Assembly (NCBI GenBank): GCA_903892515.1
Contig: CAITIS010000087.1
Location: 1 to 64,000, forward strand
Length of the DNA: 64,000 nucleotides
Direction: 5' to 3'
Source of the DNA: an uncultured Planctomycetota bacterium
GTDB taxonomy: Bacteria; Planctomycetota; Phycisphaerae; SM23-33
Shown here in pieces: positions 52,590-62,169 of this stretch. Position 1 is the stretch's first letter. Each line of letters starts with the position of its first letter. The position numbers and the translations under genes are program-made. Below the pieces are notes generated by a model. It worked only from the letters and a program-made list of their open reading frames with translations. It searched no databases and was not told the origin of the DNA.

Positions 52590-55500
52590 TTACGGCTGCG
52601 CCTGTGTCAGGTCGTCGAAGCTGCCGACGTTCCCACCTATCGTTTCTGCCGGGTCGTTTACGACCTTGCCCGTGTCGTAATCGGCGTTGGCAGAGGGGAC
52701 GTACTTGAGCACCTTACTGGTGATCTTCTTATTCAGGGTCGTGGTCATGGCCGGGGTGCTCGAATCCCACGGGATGGTGCCAACGACGTACACGTTCGTG
52801 CCGGTGCCCGTGATTGTGCCCCAGGTGGCATGGGTGTTCACGGGGGAGCCATCTCCGCCGCCCAGGTGCAAGCTCAGGTTCATGTCGCCGCCGACGAAGA
52901 AGCCCGGCCTGTTCCCGTCCGCCTCCACCCAGCTGCCCGGATTATCGGGATCCTTCTTGAGCTTCAGCACCGCGTTGGCGACCACTGCCTTGGCGCTGAC
53001 GTTACCCAGGCTGTTTCGCACCGTCACGCTGGCGCTGAACTCGCTTGCCAGCACGGAAATGTTGCCGATCGCATCAGCTTCAAGCACGGCAGTGAAGCTT
53101 CCCGCCGTCACCGAGATGTTGCCGATGCCGCTGGCCTTGAAGAGCTCACTGTCGAAGTTGCCGCCGACGGTTTCGGCCGAGTCGAGCGTGGAGTTCACGA
53201 TGGCGACCGCCGTTGTGCTGACGGGGCCGATCTTGCCCGTGACCTCCACGTGGCTGGAGATGTTGCCGCCGGTGACGGCGATGGACTTGATGGCAAAAGC
53301 GTTCGTCGCGGTTTCGGCCGAGAGGTCGGCCAGCAGGTTGGCGGGCGTCATGTTTTCTTCACTCGCGACGTAATTGACGCCGCCGATGAGCGTCAGTTTC
53401 TTGGCGTTCCGCGTGACGGCCTGCACCGAGATGGCGCCGATGCCGTTCTTGGCATGGATCGTCCCGGCCAGGTCTCCGCCGACAGTCGTGAGATTGCCGA
53501 CTTTGCCGCTGGTGTCGATGACGGCGGCGATGCCACCGCCCCGCGTCCAGAACACGGGCGTCATCTTCGGATCGCCGTTGTTGAGGTACACGGGCTCGCC
53601 GTTCTTGTCCAGCACTTCGGCCATGCCCGACTTGTACGTCAGCGCCTTGATCGTAATGTTGCCAATGTCGCCGCTGATGCCAGTCAGGTCCACGGGGCTG
53701 TCATCAGTTCCGAACGACCCGCCCGTCAGCGTGACCGGGCCCAGGGAGGGCTTGCCCTTGACCACGCCTGCCGCAATTTCGGGGCTAAGAATGTTGCCGC
53801 CGCGCGTGCCGCCCTCGGGACCGTCGGGATTCCACCAGGACATGGCCGTGACCGTGATCTTGTCGATCGAGCCCTGCGAGTAGATCGCGCCGGTCAGGTC
53901 GCCGCCAGTGACGGTGATCTGCTTGATGCCGCCGATGCCGATGTTCAGATCGGCGCCGAAGTCGTTGCCGGCATCTGGATCGACGCCCGGTCCGAGCGGG
54001 CCAGCGACAGTCAGCGTGTTAAGGCCCAAGGCCGAGATTTCCCCGCTGATCCACTTGGCGACGTTCAGCTTGTCCAGCGTGCCGGCAATACGGAGGTCTA
54101 CGTCGTTGCCGACCCGGCGGGCGGTAAAAGTCATCTTGTCGGCAGCGGTTCCACCGATGTACAGCGGCGTGTTATCGGACACGTCCAGCAGGGTCAGCGT
54201 CTTGACGCCGCCGCGCATGCGGATGCCCGTTGGGCCCAAGGCGACTTTGCTCAAGTCCAGCGCGCCCAGCGTCGTTGATCCGGCGCTGATGATGCCGCCG
54301 ACGTCGGCCAGTCCGTCGCCGTCATTGCCACTGGGCGTGACAACGCCCATGCTCAGCTTGGAGGTGCCATCGCCCACCACCAGGACATACTTCAGGAGGC
54401 CGCCGGAATCGAAGAGGAACTCGGCGTAACCCTTGCCCGTGAGGCTGGGCGTGACCTTGTCGCCCTCGCCGGCGTCCTCGGTGTACGACCAGCCCTTTGG
54501 CTCAGCCTTGGCCACGGTGCCGATCAAGTGAACGTTGTCCTGGCCAAACGTGCCAAAGTCCACTGCCGCTTGCTGGTAGCTTTCCACGGTTGTCGGCACG
54601 CCGGAAGTCACTGTGGATGCCGGATTGTTGAACCGGACCTGCACCTCGTACACGTCATCGGCATCGAGGTCGCCGCTGCTGGGCTGCCAGGCCGTTTCTG
54701 TCGCAGCCAGATCGTCCGATGCCACGCCTTCTTGGGTTATGGCCTGGCCAAGACTGGCCTCGATTGTGCCGGCGGCGGGCGCGCCTGTCCAAGCGTTCCA
54801 CGTCACGTTCAGCGTCGGATCGACAGCCCCGTCAAATGCCTTGGGGCTGGTGATCTTCGGGGCTTGGCCAGGCAGCGATGACGAAGCAAAGCTCACGTGG
54901 CCACTCCAGTCATCGCCGTTGGGCGATTTGACCAGCAGGGCGGCGCCAGCCGTCGAAGACAGCGAAGTCCACTGGGCGGCATTCAGGCCGGTCCAGATGA
55001 AGATGAACTGCTGTTGCCCAGCCTCGTTGCTGAAGGCTTGGAAGTTGGTTCTGAGATTGCCCACGGAGGTTGTGTCATCGACGGGTTCGCCTGCCCATTC
55101 CGGCCACAGGAAACTGGCCGAAGTGAACGCTGTGCCCCACGGCGTTGTGCCGCTGAAGGTTGACAAGCCATCGCCCCAAATGCCCAAAGCGTATTCGTAC
55201 GTCGAGCCGGACTGGTCCGCCTTCTGGACGATGCCTCGGCGGGTCTCAACGCCCGAGACAATCGGCACCAGCACGGAAAAGTCCATGGTCGTCTTCGTCT
55301 CGGATTGCATCTGGACCGAAACGCCGTTGACCGGGGCAGTGCCGGCGTTAAAGAAGTTCACGGCGAAAATGTAGGACTGGCCGCCCAGCAGCGAAACAGT
55401 GGGCGTCATGTTGGTGGCTGAGCCGGCTAGGTTGCCGACGAGCGGCGTACTGTCGGGCAGGCCGCTGTCCAGATCGAAGCCCACGTGGCCGGTCGCGCCT

Positions 55501-56822
55501 GCGCCAGCCCACGCATCCCACGTGAACACGACATTGGGGTCGACGTCCAAGCCGCCTGTCTCTGGGCTGGTGATGTTCGGCAACGCGCCGGGCTGGCTGG
55601 CGGAAGACGGGAAACTGAGCTCGCCGCGCCACACACCGTCGTTGGCCGGATCCTGGCCGTCGCTTGATCGGATCACCACGTCCGCGCCGGCCGAGTCCAG
55701 CGTGCTGAAGAAGTCAGTGTCTGCCACGGTCCAGGTGACATCGAAGTAGTAGTCGGTTCCGCCTTCCACCGTGCCGGCGTCGAGCTGCACGTCCCCGTTC
55801 GAGGTCGAGTAGGTCTCGCCCGCCCAGTCGGTCGGCAGGAAGTCGCTGCCAAGGTCGACCGTCGTGCTCCAGGGCGTGGTGACGATCATGTCGATCAGGT
55901 TCGTCCCGGCCGCATATATCTCGTAAGAGTTGCCCGCGGTATCGCCGCCGGCCGTGAGGTCGTGGAAGTGCAGGCGGGTCACCGACAGCTTGGAGATGGT
56001 GGTGACGTTGCTGGTCTCAGTCGTGAAGTTCTCGATGACCGTGGTTTGGGACGATACGCTTGTGGTTGCCACGCCATCAAGGTCTACACTGCCAGGCTGC
56101 ACAAACGTAACCGCCAGGTCATACGTCGTCACGCCCTCAAGCAGCGAGGTCGGCGTCGTGGGCGCAAAGCTCGTAGTCGAGTCGGAATCATCCAGGCTGC
56201 TGACGTTCTGTCCGCCGGATACTCTCACCAAGTACTGGATCCGGCCGGTGCCGTCGGCGTCCTGCCAGTCGTCGATCGTGATCGTCGGATCGCGCCGCAC
56301 GTCCGCCTGGTCGACTTCGGGGAAGGTGATGCTGGGCGCGTGCCCGTCCGAGGGCAGGGCCGACGATGAGAAGTCCAGGGTGCGTTCCCAGGGGTCGGTG
56401 GCACCGTAGTAGACGTCCAGCGTGGTACTGGCGTCGGGAGCATCCATAGCGTTCCAGTCTTCCAAGGAGAGGTCCCATGTGACTTGGATGTACCGCACCT
56501 CTGGCGTGGAGTAAGCACTAAACGTGACGTTGACGCTGATAAGGGGCGTAACGGTGCTGCCATCCCAGTCGGCGGGCAGAAAGTCGGCGGCAGCGGCATC
56601 GAAGTCGCCGCCCCAGGGCAGGCTCGCCTGAAGGTTGGTCATGTCGGCCGCACCGACGACGAGGGAGTACTGCATCGTCTCGTTCAGGCTGCCGCCCCGG
56701 TAATCATCCACGAGCAGCCGCCCGACCGCCACGCTGCTGATAGGCGTTGCATCCAGCATGACTCGGGATTCCAACGCTTCGATGAGTGTCTGTCCGTGCG
56801 AACGCTTGGTGCGTGTTCTCAA
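52590..56822 (-). CDS. Large LEPR-XLL surface protein with three long repeats
   Basis: The protein is 1410 residues. The LEPR-XLL-type motif IEALESRVMLDATP lies at about residues 13-27, as in large planctomycete exported proteins. Residues from about 30 to 745 hold three diverged copies of a unit of roughly 230 residues. Each ends in a phrase of the kind APSITFPEVDQADVRRDPTI, LPNITSPETGGLDVDPNVVF or APKITSPKAFDGAVDPTLNV. The rest has beta-helix-like repeats (KITVTAMSWW, ITVTGGDLTGAIYSQG, ISVTAGSFTAVLEA). The TTG start is supported by AAGGAG seven bases before it. It is probably a surface or matrix protein; the neighbouring cluster makes exopolysaccharide. The C-terminus lacks a PEP motif. Confidence 0.8.
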   Translation of the reverse strand: MRTRTKRSHGQTLIEALESRVMLDATPISSVAVGRLLVDDYRGGSLNETMQYSLVVGAADMTNLQASLPWGGDFDAAAADFLPADWDGSTVTPLISVNVTFSAYSTPEVRYIQVTWDLSLEDWNAMDAPDASTTLDVYYGATDPWERTLDFSSSALPSDGHAPSITFPEVDQADVRRDPTITIDDWQDADGTGRIQYLVRVSGGQNVSSLDDSDSTTSFAPTTPTSLLEGVTTYDLAVTFVQPGSVDLDGVATTSVSSQTTVIENFTTETSNVTTISKLSVTRLHFHDLTAGGDTAGNSYEIYAAGTNLIDMIVTTPWSTTVDLGSDFLPTDWAGETYSTSNGDVQLDAGTVEGGTDYYFDVTWTVADTDFFSTLDSAGADVVIRSSDGQDPANDGVWRGELSFPSSASQPGALPNITSPETGGLDVDPNVVFTWDAWAGAGATGHVGFDLDSGLPDSTPLVGNLAGSATNMTPTVSLLGGQSYIFAVNFFNAGTAPVNGVSVQMQSETKTTMDFSVLVPIVSGVETRRGIVQKADQSGSTYEYALGIWGDGLSTFSGTTPWGTAFTSASFLWPEWAGEPVDDTTSVGNLRTNFQAFSNEAGQQQFIFIWTGLNAAQWTSLSSTAGAALLVKSPNGDDWSGHVSFASSSLPGQAPKITSPKAFDGAVDPTLNVTWNAWTGAPAAGTIEASLGQAITQEGVASDDLAATETAWQPSSGDLDADDVYEVQVRFNNPASTVTSGVPTTVESYQQAAVDFGTFGQDNVHLIGTVAKAEPKGWSYTEDAGEGDKVTPSLTGKGYAEFLFDSGGLLKYVLVVGDGTSKLSMGVVTPSGNDGDGLADVGGIISAGSTTLGALDLSKVALGPTGIRMRGGVKTLTLLDVSDNTPLYIGGTAADKMTFTARRVGNDVDLRIAGTLDKLNVAKWISGEISALGLNTLTVAGPLGPGVDPDAGNDFGADLNIGIGGIKQITVTGGDLTGAIYSQGSIDKITVTAMSWWNPDGPEGGTRGGNILSPEIAAGVVKGKPSLGPVTLTGGSFGTDDSPVDLTGISGDIGNITIKALTYKSGMAEVLDKNGEPVYLNNGDPKMTPVFWTRGGGIAAVIDTSGKVGNLTTVGGDLAGTIHAKNGIGAISVQAVTRNAKKLTLIGGVNYVASEENMTPANLLADLSAETATNAFAIKSIAVTGGNISSHVEVTGKIGPVSTTAVAIVNSTLDSAETVGGNFDSELFKASGIGNISVTAGSFTAVLEADAIGNISVLASEFSASVTVRNSLGNVSAKAVVANAVLKLKKDPDNPGSWVEADGNRPGFFVGGDMNLSLHLGGGDGSPVNTHATWGTITGTGTNVYVVGTIPWDSSTPAMTTTLNKKITSKVLKYVPSANADYDTGKVVNDPAETIGGNVGSFDDLTQAQP

Positions 56823-57252
56823 GGGCTTCTCCTTTTCGAGGGGTACATGTACTTAGGCCGAAGCGGGGGCCTCCCACCGGCTCTCGTACTCATGCAGACG
56901 CCAAGCCTGCCATGCCGCATCCATCGGCTGGCCAGGGAGGCTTTCTAGTCATCGACAACAAGGCTCGCGAAGGTGCAATCAAATGTACTGCTTGGCGCTT
57001 CCGCCTTGGCCGGGTATTCTATCGTCAAGAATGGATACCTGAAAGTGAAATCATCCCTGCGTTCCCACGGGGCCTTTCGGGAATGTAGAGTCTGCTCTTG
57101 CGTCGGAGGGGGATTGAGAATACAAAGGCGGCGTTGTCGCAATGGCCTGTGGGCGCGAGCCGGTCGGGCGCTTCGCCCTCTGGAAATTCATCAGGATTCC
57201 GGCAGAACCAAATTGTCGTTTAGGTTGTGAATTGTGCTTGCATAGGACGTAA
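56823..57252. other. 430-base divergent region between the LEPR-XLL and Wza-like genes
   Basis: No gene. It should contain promoters in both directions, but I cannot place them. Nothing else is evident. Confidence 0.45.
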
Positions 57253-58356
57253 ATGTGGGTAAAAAGGGACATGGGGCTTGTTTCTGATCGGCAAGTCACT
57301 CAAAGGATTGCGAGGCATGCGTCGGTGACACGGGCGAAACCAGCATTGGCAAGCTTAATGCTAGCGTGGCTGCCGGGCCTGCTGTTGGGCGGGTGCGCCC
57401 CTAAGTGTTCCCCTCCGTCTCAGTTAGAGGCCTTTGACAAGGCCGGTCCCGTCGTCATACAGGTGGATATGACGCAAGTGGCCGAGGCGCGGATCCCGGT
57501 GGGGCAGTACCGGCCTATCTGCGGCGACGTCCTTGAGTTCCAGATGCCTGAAATGATCCAGGCCGCCAACTTGGACGAGCCCGGCACGGCCATTCCTCCT
57601 TATTCCAGCCGCGTGAGCGAGGACGGCACGATCTGTGTGCCGCTGATCGGCCGCGTGCCGGCGGCGGGCAAGACGCTGCGCGAGATTGAAGCCGCCATTG
57701 AAACCCGCTGCTATCCCAAGTATCTGGCCAACCCGGTATCCATCGTTGCCAAGGTCTCAGAGTATTACACGATCCCGGTGACGGTGACCGGGGCCGTGGG
57801 TTCGCCGGGCCTGTACCGTCTGCATAGCGATGAGTGTTCGCTGGTGTCGCTGCTGATGAAGGCCGGCGGGATCGTCAAGGAAGGCGCCGGGGCCATTCGC
57901 GTCATTCGGCCAGACCACGAGATCAAGACGGTGCCCATCCCCGTTCGCGGGTACAACGTGCCCTTCGTCGACATCGCCTTGGAGGGTGGTGAGACCATCG
58001 AGGTCGAAGTGATGGAACAGCGGACGTTGACAGTGGTGGGGCTGGTGAACAAGCCCGGATCGTATCCGTACCCTGTGGGCACGGAGTATAATCTCACCCA
58101 GGGCCTGGCGCTGGCCGGCGGCATGGACACGTTTGTGGCGCCGGGGTATGCCAAGGTGTACCGGCAGGACGCAAACGGTCACGTGGTAGCCGTGGCAGTC
58201 AAAGTTGATGACTTGAACCGGGCTTCGTGTGCCCGGGTGCGGCTCCGTCCCGGCGACATTATCTCGGTGGATCACACGGCCGATACCGCGATCCGGCAGG
58301 CCATCATGACCTTCATCCGGGTGTCGGGCGGTGCGGCGATCGGCTTTGCGCCTTAA
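57253..58356 (+). CDS. Wza-like polysaccharide export outer-membrane lipoprotein
   Basis: The protein is 367 residues. A hydrophobic leader ends in the lipobox LLGGC (C48), so it is probably lipid-anchored. YRPICGDVLEFQMPEMIQAA leads into a Poly_export domain, and later SLBB-like repeats (VTGAVGSPGLYRLHSDECSL, VVGLVNKPGSYPYPVGTEYN) are the regions that line the Wza pore. It exports capsular or exopolysaccharide across the outer membrane. It precedes the Wzc-like gene by a few bases. The start could also be ATG 57271 (residue 7). Confidence 0.85.
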   Translation: MWVKRDMGLVSDRQVTQRIARHASVTRAKPALASLMLAWLPGLLLGGCAPKCSPPSQLEAFDKAGPVVIQVDMTQVAEARIPVGQYRPICGDVLEFQMPEMIQAANLDEPGTAIPPYSSRVSEDGTICVPLIGRVPAAGKTLREIEAAIETRCYPKYLANPVSIVAKVSEYYTIPVTVTGAVGSPGLYRLHSDECSLVSLLMKAGGIVKEGAGAIRVIRPDHEIKTVPIPVRGYNVPFVDIALEGGETIEVEVMEQRTLTVVGLVNKPGSYPYPVGTEYNLTQGLALAGGMDTFVAPGYAKVYRQDANGHVVAVAVKVDDLNRASCARVRLRPGDIISVDHTADTAIRQAIMTFIRVSGGAAIGFAP

Positions 58357-58367
58357 TCGGCTGGCAT

Positions 58368-60629
58368 ATGGTTGGGAACAATCGCATGGTTGAGGATGAA
58401 CTGACGGTATCCGGTTCCCATCGGTCGGCCAATTCAGGGGCCGCCGCGGTGCGGGATATGCCGCCTGGCGAGAGCTACCTGGCGCTGTTCTGGCGCCGCC
58501 GGTTGCACGTCGCCGCCTTCATGGCTGCGGGGCTGGTTTGCGGCCTGATCTACATTGCCAAGGCCACCCCTATCTATCGCGGCACATCGCGCTTGTATGT
58601 GCAGCAAAGCGGCCCCAAGCTCATCGCCGACATGCCGGGCATGATGATGGGCTCGCAGAATTATCTCAACACGCAGTGCGAGTTGCTAAAGTCCACGCCC
58701 ATCCTGGGCATGGCCTTGGAACAATTGGCGGACACACATTTGCGGACGTTCGGGGGGGAACCGAACGAGGCGAATTTGCGGCTTGCGATGGATGTCCAGT
58801 TGGGCCGCAAGGACGACATCCTCAGCGTGTCCTGCGATTCGCCATACCCCGCCGAGGCCGCTGCCATCGTCAACGCCGTGGTGGATTCCTTCGTGACGTA
58901 CCAGGCCCGGCAGAAGCAATCCAGCGCCGCCGAGGTTCTGAAGATCCTTCGCAAGGAGAAGGAAACGTGCGACAAGGAACTGGAGGCCAAACTCCAGGAA
59001 ATGCTCCAGTTCAAGAAAGAAAACGGCTCTCTTTCCCTTCAGAACGATAGGGGCACCAATCTGTTTCTGGACGAGGTGTCGCGCCTCATGGATGCGCTCA
59101 TTGCGGCTCGGCTGGACGCTGTGGATGCACGAGCTACATACGAAGCGGCCAAGGTGATGATGAGCGACCCGTCCAAGATTCGGCAGTTGTCGTTGTCTCG
59201 TCGTGGCAAGGACACTTATGTGACGGGCGTCGATGATACCTACCGCATATACGACGACCTTCGCTTGGCACGCCAGAAGGTGGTGGAAGCCCGCAGCCGG
59301 TTCAGTGAAGATGCGCCCGCCTACAAGGCTGCCGTGGAGAAAGTTACCGCGATCGAGAAGGAATGTGCTGAGTATGCCACCGACTACCTGACCATGTTGG
59401 AGCACGAGGTCGTTCTGGACGAGAAGAAGCAGCAGGAACTCGAGAAAAGCTTCGAAGCCCAGAAGCAAGATGCCCAGGATCTGAACATCAAGGCCGCGGA
59501 GTTCGCGGTTCTCGAATCTGGTCTGAAGCGGCTGGATCGCTTGGCAGATATTCTCGAAAGTCGCATCAAAGAAATCCACGTTACGGAGGACAGCGGGGCG
59601 CTGAACATCAGCATTCTCGAAGTCGCCAAGGTGCCGCAGTTGCCCGACAGGCCCAAGAAGGCAAAGTCTGTCGCCGTGGCCATGCTTCTGGGGTTGTTCG
59701 CCGGTCTGGCGTTCGTGATGATCAGCGACATGCTGGACCAACGCCTGCGCAGCCTGGAAGAGATCACGGCCGTGCTGGACATCCCGGTGCTCGGTTATGT
59801 TCCGCACTTGGCACTGGCAACGACCGCATCACCGCCGCAGCGAGGACAACTGGTGCGCTTCGACCCGCAGAGCGATGCGGCCGAGGCGTATCGAACGGTG
59901 CGGACGGCCGTGCACTTTGGTGCCCTCGACGGCAAGAGCCGGACGATTTTGATTACCTCGCCTTTGCCGGGCGAAGGCAAGAGCACCCTTGTGAGCAACC
60001 TGGCCATCGCGATCGCCCAGTCGGGCCGCAAGACGCTGGTGCTTGACGCGGATTTTCGCCGACCGACGCAACACAAGATCTTCCAGGTCACGGCCAGCGA
60101 CGGGCTGGCCAAGCAGTTGGAAAGCGGCGGCGACCCGCTCAAGCTCATTCAGCACACAGCGGTGGAGAACCTCGACATCCTGCCTTGCGGTCCCATCCCG
60201 GCCAACCCGTCGGAGATGCTCAACAGCGACGCCTTCGCCGCGGCGTTGGAGGATCTGTCCAAGCGGTACGAGCATGTGTTGATCGATTCTCCGCCGGTTA
60301 TTCCGGTTACTGACGCGAGGATTCTGGCGGCCATGTGCGGCGTCACGGTGCTTGTGCTGCGGGCCGAGAAGAGTACCCGTCACGCGGCGCGACAAGCCAA
60401 CGAGGGCCTCGACAGCGTGGGCGCCAAAGTCCTGGGTGTGGTTGTCAACGACGTAACCCAGCGCACCGGTCGAAGCGGGTACGGGTATGGGTACGGCTAC
60501 GGATACGGCTATGGCGGCTACAGCCAAACCGGACAGGCACGCGGGCGCACCGGCCGGCGGCACGGCAAGCGAGTTGAGGATTCTGAAGGCCTGGCTGCGA
60601 CAAAGAGATCATCGCGGGAATCTGAATGA
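58368..60629 (+). CDS. Wzc-like chain-length regulator and BY-tyrosine kinase with Gly-Tyr tail
   Basis: The protein is 753 residues. A Wzz-type part with two membrane helices (LHVAAFMAAGLVCGLIYIAK near the N-terminus; VAVAMLLGLFAGLAFVMISD near residue 440) encloses a long coiled-coil extracytoplasmic region. The cytoplasmic kinase has Walker A GEGKST near residue 535, the A' motif TLVLDADFRRP and Walker B HVLIDSPPVI near 638. The tail (about 704-717) is GYGYGYGYGYGYGG: an alternating Gly-Tyr run with seven tyrosines in 15 residues to about 718, likely autophosphorylation sites. Cognate to the Wza-like gene and the phosphatase. ATG 58386 is an alternative start. Confidence 0.9.
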   Translation: MVGNNRMVEDELTVSGSHRSANSGAAAVRDMPPGESYLALFWRRRLHVAAFMAAGLVCGLIYIAKATPIYRGTSRLYVQQSGPKLIADMPGMMMGSQNYLNTQCELLKSTPILGMALEQLADTHLRTFGGEPNEANLRLAMDVQLGRKDDILSVSCDSPYPAEAAAIVNAVVDSFVTYQARQKQSSAAEVLKILRKEKETCDKELEAKLQEMLQFKKENGSLSLQNDRGTNLFLDEVSRLMDALIAARLDAVDARATYEAAKVMMSDPSKIRQLSLSRRGKDTYVTGVDDTYRIYDDLRLARQKVVEARSRFSEDAPAYKAAVEKVTAIEKECAEYATDYLTMLEHEVVLDEKKQQELEKSFEAQKQDAQDLNIKAAEFAVLESGLKRLDRLADILESRIKEIHVTEDSGALNISILEVAKVPQLPDRPKKAKSVAVAMLLGLFAGLAFVMISDMLDQRLRSLEEITAVLDIPVLGYVPHLALATTASPPQRGQLVRFDPQSDAAEAYRTVRTAVHFGALDGKSRTILITSPLPGEGKSTLVSNLAIAIAQSGRKTLVLDADFRRPTQHKIFQVTASDGLAKQLESGGDPLKLIQHTAVENLDILPCGPIPANPSEMLNSDAFAAALEDLSKRYEHVLIDSPPVIPVTDARILAAMCGVTVLVLRAEKSTRHAARQANEGLDSVGAKVLGVVVNDVTQRTGRSGYGYGYGYGYGYGGYSQTGQARGRTGRRHGKRVEDSEGLAATKRSSRESE

Positions 60630-61435
60630 GTCAGCCTCCCTCCAGCGAGGGCACCTACGAGGCCCATCGGCCCCCGACGAACGAACGCTTCGTGGACATT
60701 CACTGTCACTGCCTCAGCGGTATGGATGACGGGCCCCAGACTATGCAGGCGTCGCTGGCCCTTTGCCAATCGCTTGTCGAGGATGGCGTTGACACCGTGA
60801 TCGCCACGCCGCACCAACTGGGGAGATACGCAGGAACCAACCACTCTTCAGCTGTTCGTGACGCAGTGAGCGGCCTGCAGACACAGTTGCACGAGCGTAA
60901 CATTCCTCTGCGCGTGCTGCCGGGCGGAGACGTGCGGTTGGAGATCGACATTCCGCGATTCCTGGACTCTGACGTTATTCTCACGCTGGCTGACGGCGGC
61001 AAGTACCTGCTGCTCGAACTGCCTCACGACGTGATCGTTGACTTCTCTCTCATGATCCGCAGCCTGAGCGGTTCGGGGCGGCAGGTGATTCTGTCGCACC
61101 CGGAGCGCAACGATGTCCTGTGCCGGCAGCCCGAACTGGCCGATGGCTGGGTGCGACTGGGCATGGCCGTGCAGGTCACGGCCGGTGCGTTGCTGGGTGA
61201 GTGCGGACGGCGCAGCCAGGATGCAGCTTGGCGGTGGGTGGACGGAGGCGGCCATGTGCTGGTGGCCAGCGATGCCCATGACGCGCATCGCCGGCCTCCG
61301 CGAATGCGGGCCGCATACGATGCGATCCGCTCGCGGAACGGAGATGCCGCGGCTCGCGGCGCTTGCATCGAGAACCCATCGCGAGTCGCAGCCGGCAACG
61401 AGTTGACGATCCTGCCACGGTGCCCGAGCAGTTAA
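60626..61435 (+). CDS. CpsB/YwqE-like PHP-type tyrosine phosphatase
   Basis: The protein is 269 residues, a PHP-fold metal-dependent phosphatase. DIHCHCLSGMDDGP gives the first metal histidines, IATPHQLGRY the next, HPERN a later ligand and ASDAHD the final Asp-His. It removes phosphate from the BY-kinase tail. It overlaps the kinase stop by four bases (ATGA), so the two are co-translated, a sensible pairing for controlling polysaccharide length. About 20 N-terminal residues before DIHCH are extra. Confidence 0.88.
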   Translation: MSQPPSSEGTYEAHRPPTNERFVDIHCHCLSGMDDGPQTMQASLALCQSLVEDGVDTVIATPHQLGRYAGTNHSSAVRDAVSGLQTQLHERNIPLRVLPGGDVRLEIDIPRFLDSDVILTLADGGKYLLLELPHDVIVDFSLMIRSLSGSGRQVILSHPERNDVLCRQPELADGWVRLGMAVQVTAGALLGECGRRSQDAAWRWVDGGGHVLVASDAHDAHRRPPRMRAAYDAIRSRNGDAAARGACIENPSRVAAGNELTILPRCPSS

Positions 61436-61827
61436 GCCGCCCAGCTGCGGGCGCAGCCTTAACTCAGTGCGGTGCAATAGAAAAATGGCTTGTCGGGTAG
61501 TAATTTCATGTACATTGATTCCTTGATATTTGGCTGAGGACCCAGTGATAAGCTAAACTCCCAAACTTCGTAGGGAACCAAGCTTATGTATTTCATAGGG
61601 TAGAGTATTAGTAGTTTGGTGTTGGGGTAGCAGTCAGAGCTGGGGAAAATTCCTGGATTTTGAAGATTGACGCGGCGGTGAAAAGGTGCCCATAATTCAT
61701 CGAATGCCGCCGGTGGGGCGGCGGATGTGGGGATTTTCAAAGTATTTGCAGTTGTTTGTCACAAGTAGAAGGTCTCAGGAGACTCCGCTTATCCAAACGG
61801 ATCAACCCTGGAGGAAAGGATTAGACC
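61436..61827. other. 392-base intergenic region including an AT-rich stretch
   Basis: No confident gene. About 61470-61680 is noticeably AT-richer than everything around. A minus-strand frame (61459-61740, 93 codons) is present, but has no recognised family, no signal and no good ribosome site; I do not call it. The region might be acquired DNA or a structured leader. Confidence 0.4.
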
Positions 61828-62106
61828 ATGACACGGAATGCTGCAAGTTCGCTGGTGCTTACGTCGGTTCTTGGTCTTGTGCTCGCCGCAGCCGCCTTTG
61901 GCTTCGTCGTTACACAGGCTAATGCCGCCTCATCGAACGGGAAAGACAAGAAGATCGACGATCAGTCGGTGCTCAATCCCCTGACTCTGCAGGTGGTCAG
62001 CCCGTCTGAACGCTCGGGAAATCGCCCCGCGGTGGTGTCGGGCCAGCCCGTGCAGGTACCCGCACGTCCCGCGACGCGCAGCCCGTACCGTCCGCCGCTG
62101 TTCTAG
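61828..62106 (+). CDS. Small secreted protein of unknown function
   Basis: The protein is 92 residues. A signal peptide (SSLVLTSVLGLVLAAAAFGF, ending near ANA) is followed by about 55 residues rich in Pro, Ser, Arg and Val (PVQVPARPATRSPYRPPLF). GGAGGAAAGG lies before the ATG. It is 54 bases before the LEPR-XLL gene on the same strand, so the two are probably co-transcribed and may work together. No family recognised. Confidence 0.6.
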   Translation: MTRNAASSLVLTSVLGLVLAAAAFGFVVTQANAASSNGKDKKIDDQSVLNPLTLQVVSPSERSGNRPAVVSGQPVQVPARPATRSPYRPPLF

Positions 62107-62169
62107 TCGCGGCCGTCCGGTTAGCGCGTAACGATCTCAGGAATACATCTCACCAGGAGAATGGATACC

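Noticed and set aside
61459-61740. A 93-codon minus-strand frame in the AT-rich stretch.
   Set aside because: No ribosome site or recognised family; the frame may be a chance product of low GC.
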